Assembly: GCA_000768855.1 (NCBI GenBank)
Contig: JRAN01000072.1
Span: 114,768 to 178,767 of the forward strand
Direction of reading: 5' to 3'
Origin: Porphyromonadaceae bacterium COT-184 OH4590
GTDB lineage: Bacteria; Bacteroidota; Bacteroidia; Bacteroidales; Paludibacteraceae
DNA length: 64,000 bases
In this document: positions 63,484-64,000 of the stretch, piece after piece
Layout of the letters: the number at the start of each line of letters is the position of its first letter
Numbering within the stretch: the stretch's first letter is position 1
Translations under genes and position numbers: made by a program
Notes under the pieces: model-generated
Seen by the model: the letters and a program-made list of their open reading frames with translations, nothing else
Databases searched by the model: none
What the model was told of the DNA's origin: nothing

Positions 63484-63523
63484 CAAAAGGCTACCATCGA
63501 TATAAACAGCAAGTAGCCTTTTG
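63484..63523 (-). terminator. terminator of the last lipoprotein gene
   Basis: CAAAAGGCTAC / GTAGCCTTTTG, a perfect 11-bp stem with an 18-nt loop, then T-rich on the minus strand. Confidence 0.8.
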
Positions 63524-63536
63524 TAAAAAATCGAGA

Positions 63537-63989
63537 TTACTTGACTATCGTTATTCTCTGGCCTGTATAATTGGGATTAGACGGTTCTACTACCTGTTTA
63601 TAAGAACTTATTACTAAACTGTCATTATAATAGACCTTATCGTAAGTATAAAAACCACCAAAAAGTCCGGTAGTAGATACAATAGTATCCACATCCTTAG
63701 TGTTCCATTTAATATAAGTGGTAACTGTTTTTTCATTTCTATCCAACGATACACCTATATCTACTCTAACTTCCTTGTCATAAACATGATAAGATACCTG
63801 TTCGCCATTATTCCGATATGCTTTTATGGAATCTCCGTACAATGGAGTACCTACCAAATTGTTACCCTCAGCATCTACTATTTTTAAATAAAACTGCCGT
63901 AGAGGAATAGGAGCACAATGGGGTTTTTGACATGCTACAAATATAAATGTAGCAATCACCATTACAAATAAATACTTAATCTGTTTCAT
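63537..63989 (-). CDS. lipoprotein of unknown function
   Basis: 150 residues, complete in the window. Signal MKQIKYLFVMVIATFIFVAC with lipobox Cys20, followed by QKPHCAPIPL. The mature part is a single strand-rich domain (FYLKIVDAEGNNLVG, VRVDIGVSLDRNEKTVTTYI, YYNDSLVISSYKQVV). No family recognised. Its own terminator separates it from the two-gene unit downstream. Confidence 0.68.
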   Translation of the reverse strand: MKQIKYLFVMVIATFIFVACQKPHCAPIPLRQFYLKIVDAEGNNLVGTPLYGDSIKAYRNNGEQVSYHVYDKEVRVDIGVSLDRNEKTVTTYIKWNTKDVDTIVSTTGLFGGFYTYDKVYYNDSLVISSYKQVVEPSNPNYTGQRITIVK

Positions 63990-64000
63990 AATTTTATATG

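Overview
The window is chromosomal DNA from an AT-rich, anaerobic member of the Bacteroidota, most likely the order Bacteroidales. The evidence is: (i) some thirty promoters with the Bacteroidota -7 box TAnnTTTG, often ending in GC or GCA; (ii) several exported proteins with type IX secretion (T9SS) C-terminal sorting domains, plus a GldE-type protein; (iii) OstA-like, HXXEE and zf-RING_7 zinc-ribbon proteins typical of the group; (iv) anaerobic metabolism (single-chain pyruvate:ferredoxin oxidoreductase, formate-THF ligase, two-subunit class I fumarase, lysine 5,6-aminomutase alpha subunit, hemerythrin/RIC protein). No rRNA, tRNA, CRISPR array, prophage or complete insertion sequence was recognised.

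Layout. 0-6 kb: an hflX-ostA-LOG operon on the minus strand, then a divergent pair encoding a Big2-FGE lipoprotein and a YD-like secreted protein. 6-14.3 kb: PFOR (minus), an LRR protein with a T9SS signal (plus), a gliding-type C-terminal-domain protein and a lipoprotein (minus). 14.5-18.3 kb: lepA with a 55-residue membrane protein gene directly behind it, decayed coding debris, and an unrecognised 339-residue protein. 18.6-23.7 kb: fhs, then two tandemly duplicated LRR/T9SS genes with duplicated flanks, and an internally deleted IS5-type transposase. 24-30 kb: fumarase subunits, a second YD-like protein, rhodanese, HXXEE protein, metG and a small barrel-like protein. 30.25-30.7 kb: a tandem array of 42-bp hairpin units with its own promoter motif. 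30.7-37.8 kb: engB, coaD, a LuxR-type regulator overlapping a hemerythrin/RIC gene, nif3, a zinc-ribbon coiled-coil protein and an NAD(P)H oxidoreductase. 37.8-38.9 kb: a very AT-rich gene-free block. 38.9-43.6 kb: HTH regulator, a lone kamD, and an mtnN-trmB-outer-membrane-protein operon. 43.7-52.2 kb (minus strand): oligopeptidase B, a four-gene gldE-plsC-ubiA-wecB operon, and an M20 dipeptidase. 52.5-57 kb: conserved membrane protein, agmatine-deiminase-like protein, secreted nuclease, fabG, trxA. 57.6-64 kb (minus strand): LapA-like protein, trxB, a glycosyltransferase, gapA and three exported proteins of unknown function.

How it fits together. PFOR, fumarase, GAPDH and formate-THF ligase describe a fermentative central and C1 metabolism. 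Thioredoxin/thioredoxin reductase, the hemerythrin/RIC protein and the flavodoxin-fold oxidoreductase serve redox and nitrosative defence. Most of the unusual content is in the exported proteins: LRR adhesin-like proteins, a nuclease and a gliding-type protein sent through T9SS, and several lineage-specific lipoproteins. The features most worth a second look are the 42-bp hairpin array, the kamD without a neighbouring kamE, the LRR cassette duplication, and the short gene behind lepA.
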